The translations under genes and the position numbers were made by a program. The notes beneath the pieces were generated by a model. It saw nothing but the letters and a program-made list of their open reading frames with translations. It had not been told where the DNA came from and did not search any database. Shown piece by piece: positions 44,166 to 54,104 of a stretch of 64,000 bases of DNA (position 1 is its first letter; each line of letters begins with the position of its first letter). This stretch comes from Psychroserpens jangbogonensis. Lineage in GTDB: Bacteria > Bacteroidota > Bacteroidia > Flavobacteriales > Flavobacteriaceae. The stretch is taken from NCBI RefSeq assembly GCF_000797465.1, contig NZ_JSWG01000012.1:124001-188000 (forward strand). Reading direction: 5' to 3'.

Positions 44166-44709
44166 TGGCTTTATCTAGTTTAGAAAATCGATTGACCCAA
44201 AACATCCAAAGCAGGAAAACCATACCATAAATAATTAACGGAAAAATCACAGTATGCAAAATTTCTTTACGCCAAGGATAATTATACAATCCAATTGATA
44301 AAATTACGATACGAATTAAATTGACTGCATAAATCAATACACTTCCAGAAATTATATACAAAAATGTAGATTTAAATTTCCCTGCAAATGCGACAACAAA
44401 AGAGATAAATAGAATAATAACACTGATAGAATTACAGCCTTCTACTACTCTAGCGACAAATTTATCATTTATAATAAGTTTCATTGAAGGCTCATCAGGA
44501 TGCGGAGTAACTAGAGCATCATAACCAAATGCATCTAAAAGCACATCGCTTTGAATTGCCACCAAATTGGTAAAATAATCAGGATAGTATTTCGATCCAT
44601 CAGATATATCCAAATAAAACTTATAGGTCAAAGTCAATACAAAATAAACCGTTAGAAAGGTTAAAATAAACTTTACGACAGATTTGTATTTAAGAAAAAG
44701 TGCTTTCAA
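44158..44709 (-). CDS. xrtF: Exosortase family protein XrtF
   Basis: 183 residues, inner-membrane protein with about five transmembrane helices. The catalytic residues of exosortases are readable: Cys92 in VVEGCNSISV, Arg133 in NLIRIVIL and His152 in ILHTVIF. Exosortases are transpeptidase-like enzymes that cleave a C-terminal sorting signal and are linked to exopolysaccharide; XrtF is the small Flavobacteriaceae-type enzyme. No protein in this window has an obvious C-terminal sorting signal, so substrates are elsewhere. Upstream gap of 88 bp to the divergent GAF gene. Confidence 0.92.
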   Translation of the reverse strand: MKALFLKYKSVVKFILTFLTVYFVLTLTYKFYLDISDGSKYYPDYFTNLVAIQSDVLLDAFGYDALVTPHPDEPSMKLIINDKFVARVVEGCNSISVIILFISFVVAFAGKFKSTFLYIISGSVLIYAVNLIRIVILSIGLYNYPWRKEILHTVIFPLIIYGMVFLLWMFWVNRFSKLDKANA

Positions 44710-44797
44710 TAGCTATCTATTTTATTCAGTTAAAATTATATAAAATGAATATAGAAATGACACTTTTTAAATACTTTTACCAAAATTTTAATAACAT

Positions 44798-45256
44798 ATG
44801 ACTTTCGATGCCCTAAAACCAAAAGTAGAAGCGTTCTTAAACAGCAATTCTGCAACTATTGACGAACGTCTATTGGATGTCTGTAAACTTCTTGAAGAAC
44901 ACATAACGCATTACAATTGGGTTGGTTTTTATTTCAAAAATGGAGATAAGGATGAGTTAAAACTTGGACCATATGTTGGTGAACCTACAGACCATATCAT
45001 TATTCCTTTTGGAAAAGGGATTTGCGGACAAGCAGCTGTTTCAAATCAAAATTTCGTGGTACCTGATGTATCCGCACAAGATAATTATATTGCTTGCAGT
45101 ATTACTGTAAAAGCCGAGATTGTAATTCCGATTTTTGTAAATGGCGAAAATATTGGTCAGATAGATATTGATTCAAATACGGCAGATCCTTTTACTGATG
45201 AAGACGAACGCTTTTTAGAATTTGTTTGTAAAAAAGTAGCAGGAATTCTTAACTAA
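44798..45256 (+). CDS. GAF-domain free methionine-(R)-sulfoxide reductase
   Basis: 152 residues, a single GAF domain. Cys76 (GKGICGQ) and Cys100 (NYIACSIT) are spaced 24 residues, as for the resolving and catalytic cysteines of E. coli fRMsr; the third, more N-terminal cysteine of that enzyme is absent. NWVGFYFKNGD and AEIVIPIFVNGENIGQIDID are also family-typical. It reduces free methionine-R-sulfoxide using thioredoxin. Cytosolic. Convergent with the permease gene, 3 bp between stops. Confidence 0.88.
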   Translation: MTFDALKPKVEAFLNSNSATIDERLLDVCKLLEEHITHYNWVGFYFKNGDKDELKLGPYVGEPTDHIIIPFGKGICGQAAVSNQNFVVPDVSAQDNYIACSITVKAEIVIPIFVNGENIGQIDIDSNTADPFTDEDERFLEFVCKKVAGILN

Positions 45257-45259
45257 AAA

Positions 45260-46510
45260 TTACATTCCTGTTCTAATAGCTTCAACAGGATCTAGTTTTG
45301 AAGCAGAAATTGCTGGTATAACTCCTGAAATCAATCCAATAAAAGTAGACAAAGCAAAACCTAAGAATACATTATAAAACGACAGTATAAACTCAAAATC
45401 ACCAGCCATTTCTGAGGCAATGAGTGAGACTATCCAGACTAAAACAATTCCTATTACTCCTCCAAGAACAGATAAAATAATCGCTTCAAATAAAAACTGA
45501 AAGAGGATAAAACGATTTTTAGCTCCTAAAGACTTTTGAATTCCTATAAGGTTTGTTCGTTCTTTTACGCTTACAAACATAATATTAGCAATACCAAAAC
45601 CACCTACCAATAGAGAGAATCCACTTATAATCCAACCAATAAGATTCAGTGTTCCAATAATCCCATCAATAGCGTCTGTAAATCCAGACATTTTATTCAC
45701 AAAGAAATTATCTGGCTCTCCAGCTTTTAAACCTCTATACACACGATATTTTTGTTTTAAGACCTGCTCAAAAGCACCAATATCGACATTCTTTTCAGGT
45801 TTAATAATTATCGCTCCTGGAACGCCATTAGGGCCTCCACTTTTAAAACGTCTCACAAAGTTTACAGGCACGTATGCCTTATCATCAGGCGAATCAAATA
45901 TTCCTGACCCAAATTTCTTTAATATACCAATCACAGTAAGTTTTCTTCCGTAAACACGGACTTGCTTTCCAATAGGATTTAAATTTCCGAATAAGTTTTC
46001 GGCTACAGAAAATCCTAAAACGATAACAGGTGCACCAGAATTTGACTCCGATTCCGTGTAAAAACGGCCGTTCTCAACTTTAAAATCCTCAATCTCATAA
46101 ATCCCATTAGACACAGGAGTTACTTCAACACCTGAAACTGATTCTCCTTGATATTTTATCGATTCTGAATTACCAAACATAACATAAGCAATGGCTTCAA
46201 TTTCCGGAACATTCCGTTCTATAAACTCAAAATCATCATGTTCTGTCTGCGGATAATTATCACGTTGCCATCTTGGCACATCTGTAGGTCCAAATGAATA
46301 CTTTGTAAGATATATTGTGTTTTTATCTAAACCAGATAAATCTTCTTTTATGCTTCGGTCTAAAGAATCAACAGCTGCAAGTACAGCAATAATTGAAAAA
46401 ATACCAATGGTAATACCTAATAAAGATAAGAGTGTACGCAGTTTATTATTACGCAACGCATTAAGAGCAAATGAAAAACTTTCTTTAAATAATCTTAGAT
46501 AAACGAGCAT
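45260..46510 (-). CDS. MacB-like ABC transporter permease
   Basis: 416 residues from MLVYLRLFKESFSF; the open frame extends 20 codons upstream without export features, and this Met places the first helix at the usual position (LRTLLSLLGITIGIFSI). MacB periplasmic domain (about 60-270; VEVTPVSNGIYEIED, PVIVLGFSVAENLFGN, VRVYGRKLTVIGIL) and FtsX-type three-helix core (about 290-405; GIANIMFVSVKERTNLIGIQKSLGA) ending GVIPAISASKLDPVEAIR. Export or mechanotransmission family. The ATPase gene is not adjacent. Confidence 0.9.
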   Translation of the reverse strand: MLVYLRLFKESFSFALNALRNNKLRTLLSLLGITIGIFSIIAVLAAVDSLDRSIKEDLSGLDKNTIYLTKYSFGPTDVPRWQRDNYPQTEHDDFEFIERNVPEIEAIAYVMFGNSESIKYQGESVSGVEVTPVSNGIYEIEDFKVENGRFYTESESNSGAPVIVLGFSVAENLFGNLNPIGKQVRVYGRKLTVIGILKKFGSGIFDSPDDKAYVPVNFVRRFKSGGPNGVPGAIIIKPEKNVDIGAFEQVLKQKYRVYRGLKAGEPDNFFVNKMSGFTDAIDGIIGTLNLIGWIISGFSLLVGGFGIANIMFVSVKERTNLIGIQKSLGAKNRFILFQFLFEAIILSVLGGVIGIVLVWIVSLIASEMAGDFEFILSFYNVFLGFALSTFIGLISGVIPAISASKLDPVEAIRTGM

Positions 46511-46699
46511 AAGACTGGTTTTGTTTTCTAGAATTCTACTAGAATTATAAAGGTAGGACGTTTTCAACAATTTTTTGTTACAAAAAACTTAAATAAACTC
46601 TATTTTTCACTTATTAAAACTCTTGATAATGTGTATTTTTGAGCTTTAATTTTTACAACTAAGTTTCTACAGCAGAAACTCAACTACAACAACACAACA

Positions 46700-48232
46700 A
46701 TGAGTAACAACAAAGCAATTAAATCTGCATTAATTTCAGTTTTTAGCAAAGATGGTTTAGAGCCAATTGTAAAACAACTTAACGAACAAAATGTAACCAT
46801 TTATTCTACAGGTGGAACCGAAAAATTCATCAAAAATTTAGGTATTGATGTCGTGCCAGTAGAAGATGTAACATCCTATCCATCTATTCTTGGTGGTCGA
46901 GTAAAAACATTACATCCTAAAGTTTTTGGCGGCATTTTAAATCGCCAAAATAATGAAAGTGATGTTGCAGAATTGGTTGATTTTGGTATTCCTCAGATTG
47001 ATTTAGTAATCGTAGATTTATATCCTTTTGAAAAAACAGTTGCTTCTGGAGCTTCCAATCAAGATATCATTGAAAAAATTGATATTGGAGGAATTTCACT
47101 AATTAGAGCTGCTGCGAAAAATTATTCTGATGTTGTTTGTGTGTCCTCTGTTGAAGATTATTCTGAGTTTTTAGAATTGTTAACCTCTAAAAAAGGTGAC
47201 ACCTCAGAAGCCGATAGAAAACATTTTGCTGCTAAAGCATTCAACGTATCATCACATTACGATTCGGCAATATTCAATTACTTCAATGCAGACCATAGCA
47301 TCCCTTCACTTAAAATTAGTGAAACAAATGGCAAAGTGTTACGTTATGGCGAAAACCCTCACCAACGTGGTTTTTTCTTTGGAAATTTTGATGACATATT
47401 CACTAAGCTCCACGGAAAAGAATTAAGCTACAATAACCTTTTAGATGTTGATGCCGCTGTAAATTTAATGAACGAGTTTAAAGGTGAAATTCCTACGTTC
47501 GCTATACTAAAACACAATAATGCTTGTGGATTTGCACAGCGTGAGACAATCCACCAAGCCTATGTAGACGCCTTAGCTGGTGATCCTGTGTCTGCTTTTG
47601 GTGGTGTATTAATAGCCAATACCGAAATTGATAAAGCAACAGCTGAAAAAATTCATACTCTTTTTTGTGAAGTAGTTATTGCGCCTTCGTTTTCTGATGA
47701 TGCTTTAGAAATTTTAAAAGGAAAAAAGAATCGTATTCTTCTAGTTTTACATGATGTAGATTTTCCTCAAACAAATGTAAGAACATGTCTTAATGGCGTT
47801 TTAGTTCAAGACAGAAATAATAAAACAGATAGCATAGACGATTTAGTTCAGGCTACTAACAATAAGCCAACTCAAAACGAGTTAGAAGATTTAATATTTG
47901 CTTCTAAAATTTGTAAGCATACTAAATCTAACACTATTGTTTTGGTTAAAAACAAACAATTGTGCGCAAGTGGAACAGGACAGACAAGTCGTGTAGATGC
48001 ACTTAACCAAGCTATACATAAAGCTCAGTCATTTAAATTTGACTTAAAAGGAGTCGTTATGGCAAGTGATGCATTCTTTCCATTTCCTGATTGTGTAGAG
48101 ATTGCAGATAATGCAGGAATCACAGCCGTGATACAACCTGGAGGATCAATTAAAGATCAATTAACAATTGATTATTGCAATGAAAATAATTTATCAATGG
48201 TTATGACTGGAACACGTCATTTTAAACACTAA
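46700..48232 (+). CDS. purH: Bifunctional purine biosynthesis protein PurH
   Basis: 510 residues. The N-terminal IMP cyclohydrolase domain (about 1-200; STGGTEKFIKNLGI, GGRVKTLHPKVFGGIL) is followed by AICAR transformylase (about 200-510), with the catalytic Lys-His in AILKHNNACGFA and the terminal VMTGTRHFKH. It carries out the last two steps of IMP synthesis. A -7-like TATTTTTG lies at 46632-46639 about 60 nt upstream, without a good -33 element. Monocistronic. Confidence 0.97.
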   Translation: MSNNKAIKSALISVFSKDGLEPIVKQLNEQNVTIYSTGGTEKFIKNLGIDVVPVEDVTSYPSILGGRVKTLHPKVFGGILNRQNNESDVAELVDFGIPQIDLVIVDLYPFEKTVASGASNQDIIEKIDIGGISLIRAAAKNYSDVVCVSSVEDYSEFLELLTSKKGDTSEADRKHFAAKAFNVSSHYDSAIFNYFNADHSIPSLKISETNGKVLRYGENPHQRGFFFGNFDDIFTKLHGKELSYNNLLDVDAAVNLMNEFKGEIPTFAILKHNNACGFAQRETIHQAYVDALAGDPVSAFGGVLIANTEIDKATAEKIHTLFCEVVIAPSFSDDALEILKGKKNRILLVLHDVDFPQTNVRTCLNGVLVQDRNNKTDSIDDLVQATNNKPTQNELEDLIFASKICKHTKSNTIVLVKNKQLCASGTGQTSRVDALNQAIHKAQSFKFDLKGVVMASDAFFPFPDCVEIADNAGITAVIQPGGSIKDQLTIDYCNENNLSMVMTGTRHFKH

Positions 48233-48448
48233 AAACCGTTTAAAAAAAGAGATCTTAGAAATTGAAAAGAATTACTCAATTTCAAACATCCAAAACCAAA
48301 AACTAAACGTTTAATTATAAAAAGCTAATAAGTTAGCTTTCAAAGTAATTGAAATAGAAATAAACTGTAAATATTTAGTAAGTTTTACTACATTTACAGA
48401 AGACCAAGAACTGAATACAATAACGCCCTCATAATATTAGAATAACAC

Positions 48449-49477
48449 ATGGGATTTTTTGATTTCTTAACCGAAGAAATAGCCATAGATTTAGGAACTG
48501 CGAATACGCTTATTATCCACAACGACAAAGTGGTTGTTGATAGTCCATCAATAGTAGCAAGAGATAGAATTTCCGGAAAAATAATTGCAGTTGGAAAAGA
48601 AGCCAACATGATGCAAGGAAAAACGCATGAAAATATTAAAACAATTAGACCGTTGAAAGATGGTGTAATTGCCGATTTTGATGCTTCTGAGCAAATGATA
48701 AGTATGTTTATTAAAAACATTCCTGCACTCAAAAAGAAATTATTCACACCTGCACTACGAATGGTAGTTTGTATTCCTTCTGGAATTACAGAAGTAGAAA
48801 TGCGAGCTGTAAAAGAATCTTGTGAACGTGTAAACGGTAAAGAAGTTTACTTAATTCACGAACCAATGGCAGCAGCTATTGGTATTGGTATTGACATCAT
48901 GCAACCAAAAGGAAATATGATTGTTGATATTGGAGGTGGTACAACAGAAATTGCTGTTATAGCACTTGGCGGAATCGTTTGTGACAAATCTGTGAAAGTC
49001 GCTGGTGATGTATTCACTAACGATATTATATATTATATGCGAACACAGCATAACCTTTATGTTGGTGATCGCACTGCAGAAAAAATCAAAATTCAAATTG
49101 GTGCTGCGACAGAAGATTTAGATCTTCCACCAGAAGAAATGAGTGTTCAAGGACGTGATTTACTTACTGGGAAACCTAAGCAGGTACAAATCTCTTATCG
49201 TGAAATTGCAAAAGCACTTGATAAATCAATTTTGAGAATTGAAGATTCTGTTATGGAAACATTATCTCAAACGCCTCCAGAACTTGCAGCAGATATTTAC
49301 AATACTGGTATTTATCTAGCAGGTGGTGGATCAATGTTACGCGGATTAGACAAGCGATTATCTCAAAAAACAGACTTACCTGTTTATATTGCAGAAGACC
49401 CTTTAAGAGCCGTTGTTCGTGGTACAGGAATTACACTTAAAAACTTACCTAAATTTAAAAGTGTATTGATTAAATAA
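48449..49477 (+). CDS. mreB: Rod-shape-determining actin homologue MreB
   Basis: 342 residues. Actin-fold nucleotide-binding motifs: phosphate 1 AIDLGTANTLI, phosphate 2 VDIGGGTTEIAVI and adenosine motif IYLAGGGSMLRGLD. It polymerises under the inner membrane and directs the elongasome. First gene of mreB-mreC-mreD-mrdA-rodA. The 216-bp upstream region holds a near -7 element TACATTTA (around 48389) but no convincing full promoter. Confidence 0.98.
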   Translation: MGFFDFLTEEIAIDLGTANTLIIHNDKVVVDSPSIVARDRISGKIIAVGKEANMMQGKTHENIKTIRPLKDGVIADFDASEQMISMFIKNIPALKKKLFTPALRMVVCIPSGITEVEMRAVKESCERVNGKEVYLIHEPMAAAIGIGIDIMQPKGNMIVDIGGGTTEIAVIALGGIVCDKSVKVAGDVFTNDIIYYMRTQHNLYVGDRTAEKIKIQIGAATEDLDLPPEEMSVQGRDLLTGKPKQVQISYREIAKALDKSILRIEDSVMETLSQTPPELAADIYNTGIYLAGGGSMLRGLDKRLSQKTDLPVYIAEDPLRAVVRGTGITLKNLPKFKSVLIK

Positions 49478-49496
49478 CTGAGAACACCTACTTAAC

Positions 49497-50324
49497 ATGC
49501 AACAGATTATAAACTTTGTCCTTAGAAACAAAACTTCTCTTTTGTTTCTATTGTTGTTTTTTGTTTCTATTGCTTTAACAATTCAATCCCATTCGTATCA
49601 TAAGAGTAAGTTCATCAATTCTGCTAACTTTTTTACTGGTGGCATTTATGAAAGTGCAAGTAGTGTTTCTAACTATTTCGATTTAAAAACGCAAAATGAA
49701 ATACTAGTTGAGGAAAACAATAAATTGCGTTCACAATTATTGAACGATTTAGATTCTTCTCTAACTTCAATTTCAAGAATTGATACAACAACATTTAATG
49801 GTCGTTATAAAATTCAGACAGCTAAAATTATCAATAACAATTATTCAGCTTCAAAAAACTACTTAACAATTAATAAAGGTGAGAAACACGGACTCAAAGA
49901 AGATTTAGCTGTTATCACATCAAAAGGAATAGTGGGTATTATTGACAATACCTCAAATGGATACGCAAGAGTGCTTTCGATCTTAAGCACGAAGAGTAAA
50001 ATTAATGCACAATTAAAAGCTAATAATCACATTGGGTCTTTAGAATGGAATGCTAATTCATCATCAATAGTCCAGTTGACAGATATTTCAAAATTTGCTC
50101 CGGTAAAACAAGGAGACACAATTGTAACTGGAGGACAATCTTCAATATTCCCACAAGGAATACCAATTGGTATTGTAGATAATTTTGTTTTAGATATTAG
50201 TGGAGACACCTATACTGTAGACGTCAAATTATTTAATGATATGACAAATTTATCACATGTTTATATCATTGAAAATTTAGATACTGAAGAAATAAAACTA
50301 TTAGAAAACCCTGTTAATGAATAG
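49497..50324 (+). CDS. mreC: Rod-shape-determining protein MreC
   Basis: 275 residues: one N-terminal transmembrane helix (about 12-30), a coiled-coil segment (about 65-90; NEILVEENNKLRSQLL), and a periplasmic beta domain (about 100-260; LTINKGEKHGLKEDLAVIT and ITSKGIVGIIDNT). MreC activates PBP2-RodA in the elongasome. 19 bp after mreB; its end overlaps mreD by 8 bp. Confidence 0.95.
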   Translation: MQQIINFVLRNKTSLLFLLLFFVSIALTIQSHSYHKSKFINSANFFTGGIYESASSVSNYFDLKTQNEILVEENNKLRSQLLNDLDSSLTSISRIDTTTFNGRYKIQTAKIINNNYSASKNYLTINKGEKHGLKEDLAVITSKGIVGIIDNTSNGYARVLSILSTKSKINAQLKANNHIGSLEWNANSSSIVQLTDISKFAPVKQGDTIVTGGQSSIFPQGIPIGIVDNFVLDISGDTYTVDVKLFNDMTNLSHVYIIENLDTEEIKLLENPVNE

Positions 50325-50823
50325 TCTAAATATTAATAACATTATAAGGTTTGTTGTGTTAATATTAGCACAAGCATTGATTTTTAATCATATCAATTTT
50401 ATTGATTCTGTAAATCCGTATCCTTATATTTTATTTATTCTTCTATTTCCAGTAAACAACAATCGTACTTTATTTATTTTCTTAAGTTTCATGTTAGGGC
50501 TATTTGTTGATATATTTTCCGATTCTGGAGGTGTTCATGCCGCAGCATGTGTATCTATTGCATTTGCAAGACCTCCAATTCTAAAATTTGCCTTCGGAAT
50601 GATTTACGAACATCAAACTATTAAATTCAACAATACCGAATTTGGAAATAGAGTGATCTACTTCTTAATATTAATAATTCTTCATCACCTCATTTTATTC
50701 TCGTTAGAAGTATTTAACATATCAAACATACTTTTAGTTCTTAAAAAGACGTTATTTTCAAGTGTTTTCACGCTTATACTTTGTATATTAATTTCGGTAC
50801 TTTTTAGCAAAAAACAACGATGA
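50317..50823 (+). CDS. mreD: Rod-shape-determining protein MreD
   Basis: 168 residues with about five transmembrane helices (9-27, 35-50, 52-72, 105-128 and 138-160). Assigned by the MreD-like topology, the segment FMLGLFVDIFSDSGGVHAAA, and its place between mreC and mrdA with overlaps at both ends (8 bp and 4 bp), which suggest translational coupling. Confidence 0.92.
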   Translation: MNSLNINNIIRFVVLILAQALIFNHINFIDSVNPYPYILFILLFPVNNNRTLFIFLSFMLGLFVDIFSDSGGVHAAACVSIAFARPPILKFAFGMIYEHQTIKFNNTEFGNRVIYFLILIILHHLILFSLEVFNISNILLVLKKTLFSSVFTLILCILISVLFSKKQR

Positions 50824-52763
50824 GAAAACTTCTACTCCTATTAACTGTAATTACAGTGGGACTCTTATTTATTGCACGCCTGTTTTATTTGCAAGTGTAC
50901 AACGAAAAGGCCTATAGTCTTTATGAAGATAATGCTATTAGGAAAGTTTATAATTACCCAAAGCGTGGTTATGTATATGATAGAAGTGGCAAGCTTTTAG
51001 TTGCTAATCAACCATCATATGATGTGATGGTTATTCCCAGGGAAGTAGGAGCTCTTGATACTTTAGAGTTTTGCAGCCTTCTAAAAATAACGAAGGAAGA
51101 TTTCAAAAGAATTTACGAGAAAGCTTATAAATATTCACCTCGTTTACCATCGGTTTTTGTACCACAGTTATCTAAAAATGATTATGCTGTGTTACAAGAA
51201 AAAATGCGAAAATTTGACGGTTTCTATATTCAAAAACGTTCCCTTAGAGATTACCAAACAACCATAGGAGCAAATGTTTTAGGAGATATAGGCGAAGTAA
51301 ATCGACGTATTATAGAAAAATACCCATATTATAAAATGGGTGACCTCATAGGAAAACAAGGGGTTGAATTGTCTTACGAAGATGTTTTACGCGGTGTAAA
51401 AGGAATAAAATTCATTCAAAAAGATAGATTCAATAAAAATATTGGTCCTTATAAAGAAGGAAAATTTGACACCTTACCACAACCTGGAAAAGATATTACT
51501 ATTACTATCGATTCTGAATTACAACAATATGGCGAGTTATTAATGACTAACAAAAGAGGTGGTATTGTTGCTTTAGATCCTAGCAATGGAGAAATTCTAG
51601 CCTTAGTAACTGGCCCTAGTTATAACCCTAATATACTAGTTGGTAGAGGTCGTTCAAAAAACTTTACGAAATTATTTAGAGACAGCATTGCCAAACCCTT
51701 ATTTGACCGAGGATTGCAGGCTCAATATCCTCCTGGCTCTCCATTTAAAGTAATTAATGCACTAATTGCACTTCAAGAAGGTGTTGTAGACACTAACGAA
51801 AAGTTTACGTGTAGAATGGGATATTACTACGGAAGTCGAAAACTCACAGGTTGCCACCATCATAAAAGTCCTGTAAACATGAACAAAGGTATTTCGCAAT
51901 CTTGCAACGCCTATTTCGTAAATGTTTATAGACGAATTGTTGATAAATATGATGATGCAGGAGATGCCATGAATAAATGGTCTGATCATGCAAAAAGTTT
52001 TGGGCTAGGGAATTTTTTAGGATATGATCTACAAGTTGGTCGACCTGGTCGAATTCCGGATGGCAATTACTACGACAGAGCTTATGGTGACAATCGATGG
52101 GGTTCAACCTATACTGTGTCTAATGCTATCGGTCAAGGTGAAGTTGAAGCTACTCCAATTCAGCTAGCAAATATGGCCGCAGCTATTGGCAATCGAGGTT
52201 ATTATTACACACCACATATCATCAAAGAAATTGAAGGAGACACAATTCCAAGTAAATACACCACGCCAAAACACACAACCATCGACAAGCGTCATTTTGA
52301 ACCAGTAGTTCAAGGGATGTTTGATGTTTACAATGAAGGTACTGCGTCAACACTTAGAATCCCAGGAATTGAAATCTGTGGAAAAACTGGTACTGCTGAA
52401 AATTTCATGAAAATAGATGGTGTAAAAACACAGCTTACAGACCATTCTATATTTGTAGCTTTTGCTCCTAAAGACAACCCGAAGATTGCCATAGCTATTT
52501 TTGTAGAGAATGGGTATTGGGGAAGTCGATTTGCTGGTCGAATGGCTAGTTTAATGATAGAAAAATATCTTAAAGGAGATATCACTAGAACAGATATGGA
52601 AAATTGGATTTTGACCCATAGCCTTGAGAATGAATATGCAAAACCATATTCTGGTGAACCTTTTAAAATTAATAAAGAAACAACCTTACAAGTCGTGGAA
52701 AAAGTTCAAGCTCCAAAAAACAATGAATTTAATAACGACTCTTCAATAAATCCAAATCAATAA
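50820..52763 (+). CDS. mrdA: Penicillin-binding protein 2 (elongation transpeptidase)
   Basis: 647 residues: N-terminal membrane anchor (about 5-22), dimerisation/pedestal domain (about 45-215; PKRGYVYDRSGKLLVANQPS), transpeptidase domain (about 245-590) with SxxK in PPGSPFKVIN, SxN in SQSCNAYF and KTGTAEN. It crosslinks peptidoglycan with RodA during lateral growth and is a beta-lactam target. The start overlaps the mreD stop by 4 bp (ATGA); rodA follows after 2 bp. Confidence 0.97.
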   Translation: MRKLLLLLTVITVGLLFIARLFYLQVYNEKAYSLYEDNAIRKVYNYPKRGYVYDRSGKLLVANQPSYDVMVIPREVGALDTLEFCSLLKITKEDFKRIYEKAYKYSPRLPSVFVPQLSKNDYAVLQEKMRKFDGFYIQKRSLRDYQTTIGANVLGDIGEVNRRIIEKYPYYKMGDLIGKQGVELSYEDVLRGVKGIKFIQKDRFNKNIGPYKEGKFDTLPQPGKDITITIDSELQQYGELLMTNKRGGIVALDPSNGEILALVTGPSYNPNILVGRGRSKNFTKLFRDSIAKPLFDRGLQAQYPPGSPFKVINALIALQEGVVDTNEKFTCRMGYYYGSRKLTGCHHHKSPVNMNKGISQSCNAYFVNVYRRIVDKYDDAGDAMNKWSDHAKSFGLGNFLGYDLQVGRPGRIPDGNYYDRAYGDNRWGSTYTVSNAIGQGEVEATPIQLANMAAAIGNRGYYYTPHIIKEIEGDTIPSKYTTPKHTTIDKRHFEPVVQGMFDVYNEGTASTLRIPGIEICGKTGTAENFMKIDGVKTQLTDHSIFVAFAPKDNPKIAIAIFVENGYWGSRFAGRMASLMIEKYLKGDITRTDMENWILTHSLENEYAKPYSGEPFKINKETTLQVVEKVQAPKNNEFNNDSSINPNQ

Positions 52764-52765
52764 TC

Positions 52766-54046
52766 ATGAATAGAGAAAACCACAGAGGTTTTAAATTTGA
52801 TTGGGTAATTATCATTATATTTTTACTTCTAGTAACTTTTGGGTGGCTAAACATTATGTCTGCATCTCATGTTGGCGAGATTGAGAGCTATTTTGATATG
52901 AGTCTACCTTATGGTAAACACCTAGTGTTTCTCGGACTAACATTTGTGCTGATTGTATTAATTCTCTCTATCGAAGCCAAATTTTATGAACGGTTTGCCA
53001 GTATTATTTACATCGTAGCCATGTTAGCTCTTGTTGGATTATTCATCTTCGGAAAGGATGTAAATGGCGCACGATCTTGGTACGGAATTGGAAGTATGAC
53101 TTTACAACCAAGTGAGTTTGCAAAATTTGCGACAGCTTTAGCAGTTGCCAAGTACATGAGTGATTTGCAAACAGATATGAATACGCTGAAGCATCAGTTA
53201 CGTGCAGTTGCAATAATTATACTACCTGCGATTTTGATATTACTACAAAATGATGCTGGTAGTACCTTGGTTTATGCTTCTTTTTTCTTTGTGTTTTATA
53301 GAGAAGGGCTTCAACAAATATATTTAGCCATTGTACTTTCAACCATTGTTTTAGCAGTTCTGGCTCTCAAATTCGGAATTTTACCTACCGCAATTGTAGC
53401 TGCAATAATTGTTTTCGGAATCTATTTTTTTAGACGAAAAAAGCGTGCCTCACTTATTCAATCTGTGGTTATTCTTTTGATTTGTATTTCGTTTTCATCA
53501 GGCGTAAAAGTGTTTTATGAACATGTTCTTAAACCTCATCAGCAAAACAGAATAAGCCTCTGGTTACGACTTGAAAAAGATCCTTTAAAGCTTGAAAAGA
53601 TGAAAAAAGAAGAGGCTTATAACCTCATCCAATCTGAAAAAGCAATAAGCTCTGGTGGCTTCTCTGGAAAAGGTTTCTTAGAAGGTACACGAACCACAGG
53701 GAAGTTTGTTCCTGAGCAGCATACCGATTATATTTTTAGTACTGTAGGTGAAGAATGGGGATTTCTAGGGACTACGTTTGTTGTGATACTTTTTGTAGTA
53801 CTCATTATTCGCATACTATTTTTAGCAGAATCTCAAAAATCTCAATTTAGTCGAGTCTATGGTTATGCGGTCGCCTCAATACTATTTATTCACTTTACAA
53901 TTAATACTGGAATGGTTATGGGATTAATCCCAACGGTTGGAATTCCACTTCCATTTTTTAGCTATGGAGGTTCAGGACTTTGGGGCTTTACTATACTCCT
54001 TTTCATTTTTGTGAAATTAGATAGTAATAAGATTAATGAATGGTAA
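52766..54046 (+). CDS. rodA: SEDS peptidoglycan glycosyltransferase RodA
   Basis: 426 residues, about ten transmembrane helices. SEDS hallmarks include GARSWYGIGSMTLQPSEFAK, the long extracytoplasmic loop with GFLEGTRTTGKFVPEQHTDYIF and GEEWGFLGT, and the terminal GIPLPFFSYGGSG. It polymerises glycan strands with PBP2. Loop 7 is longer than in E. coli RodA (insert around the basic FFRRKKRASLIQ and the helix after it). Last gene of the operon, followed by a bidirectional terminator. Confidence 0.97.
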   Translation: MNRENHRGFKFDWVIIIIFLLLVTFGWLNIMSASHVGEIESYFDMSLPYGKHLVFLGLTFVLIVLILSIEAKFYERFASIIYIVAMLALVGLFIFGKDVNGARSWYGIGSMTLQPSEFAKFATALAVAKYMSDLQTDMNTLKHQLRAVAIIILPAILILLQNDAGSTLVYASFFFVFYREGLQQIYLAIVLSTIVLAVLALKFGILPTAIVAAIIVFGIYFFRRKKRASLIQSVVILLICISFSSGVKVFYEHVLKPHQQNRISLWLRLEKDPLKLEKMKKEEAYNLIQSEKAISSGGFSGKGFLEGTRTTGKFVPEQHTDYIFSTVGEEWGFLGTTFVVILFVVLIIRILFLAESQKSQFSRVYGYAVASILFIHFTINTGMVMGLIPTVGIPLPFFSYGGSGLWGFTILLFIFVKLDSNKINEW

Positions 54047-54049
54047 ACA

Positions 54050-54082
54050 AAAAAAAGGAGCTTATAATAAGCTCCTTTTTTT
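54050..54082. terminator. Bidirectional terminator between rodA and valS
   Basis: GGAGCTTA and TAAGCTCC pair around TAA, extended by six A-T pairs each way, giving a 14-bp hairpin with A-run and T-run flanks. It lies in the 58-bp gap between the convergent genes. Confidence 0.85.
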
Positions 54083-54104
54083 GTTTAAATATTATAATTA
54101 GAAT

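Noticed and set aside
48258-48283. GAAATTGA/TCAATTTC hairpin after purH
   Set aside because: The 8-bp AT-rich stem has a 10-nt loop and no T-run; chance is likely in such AT-rich DNA, so it is not called a terminator.
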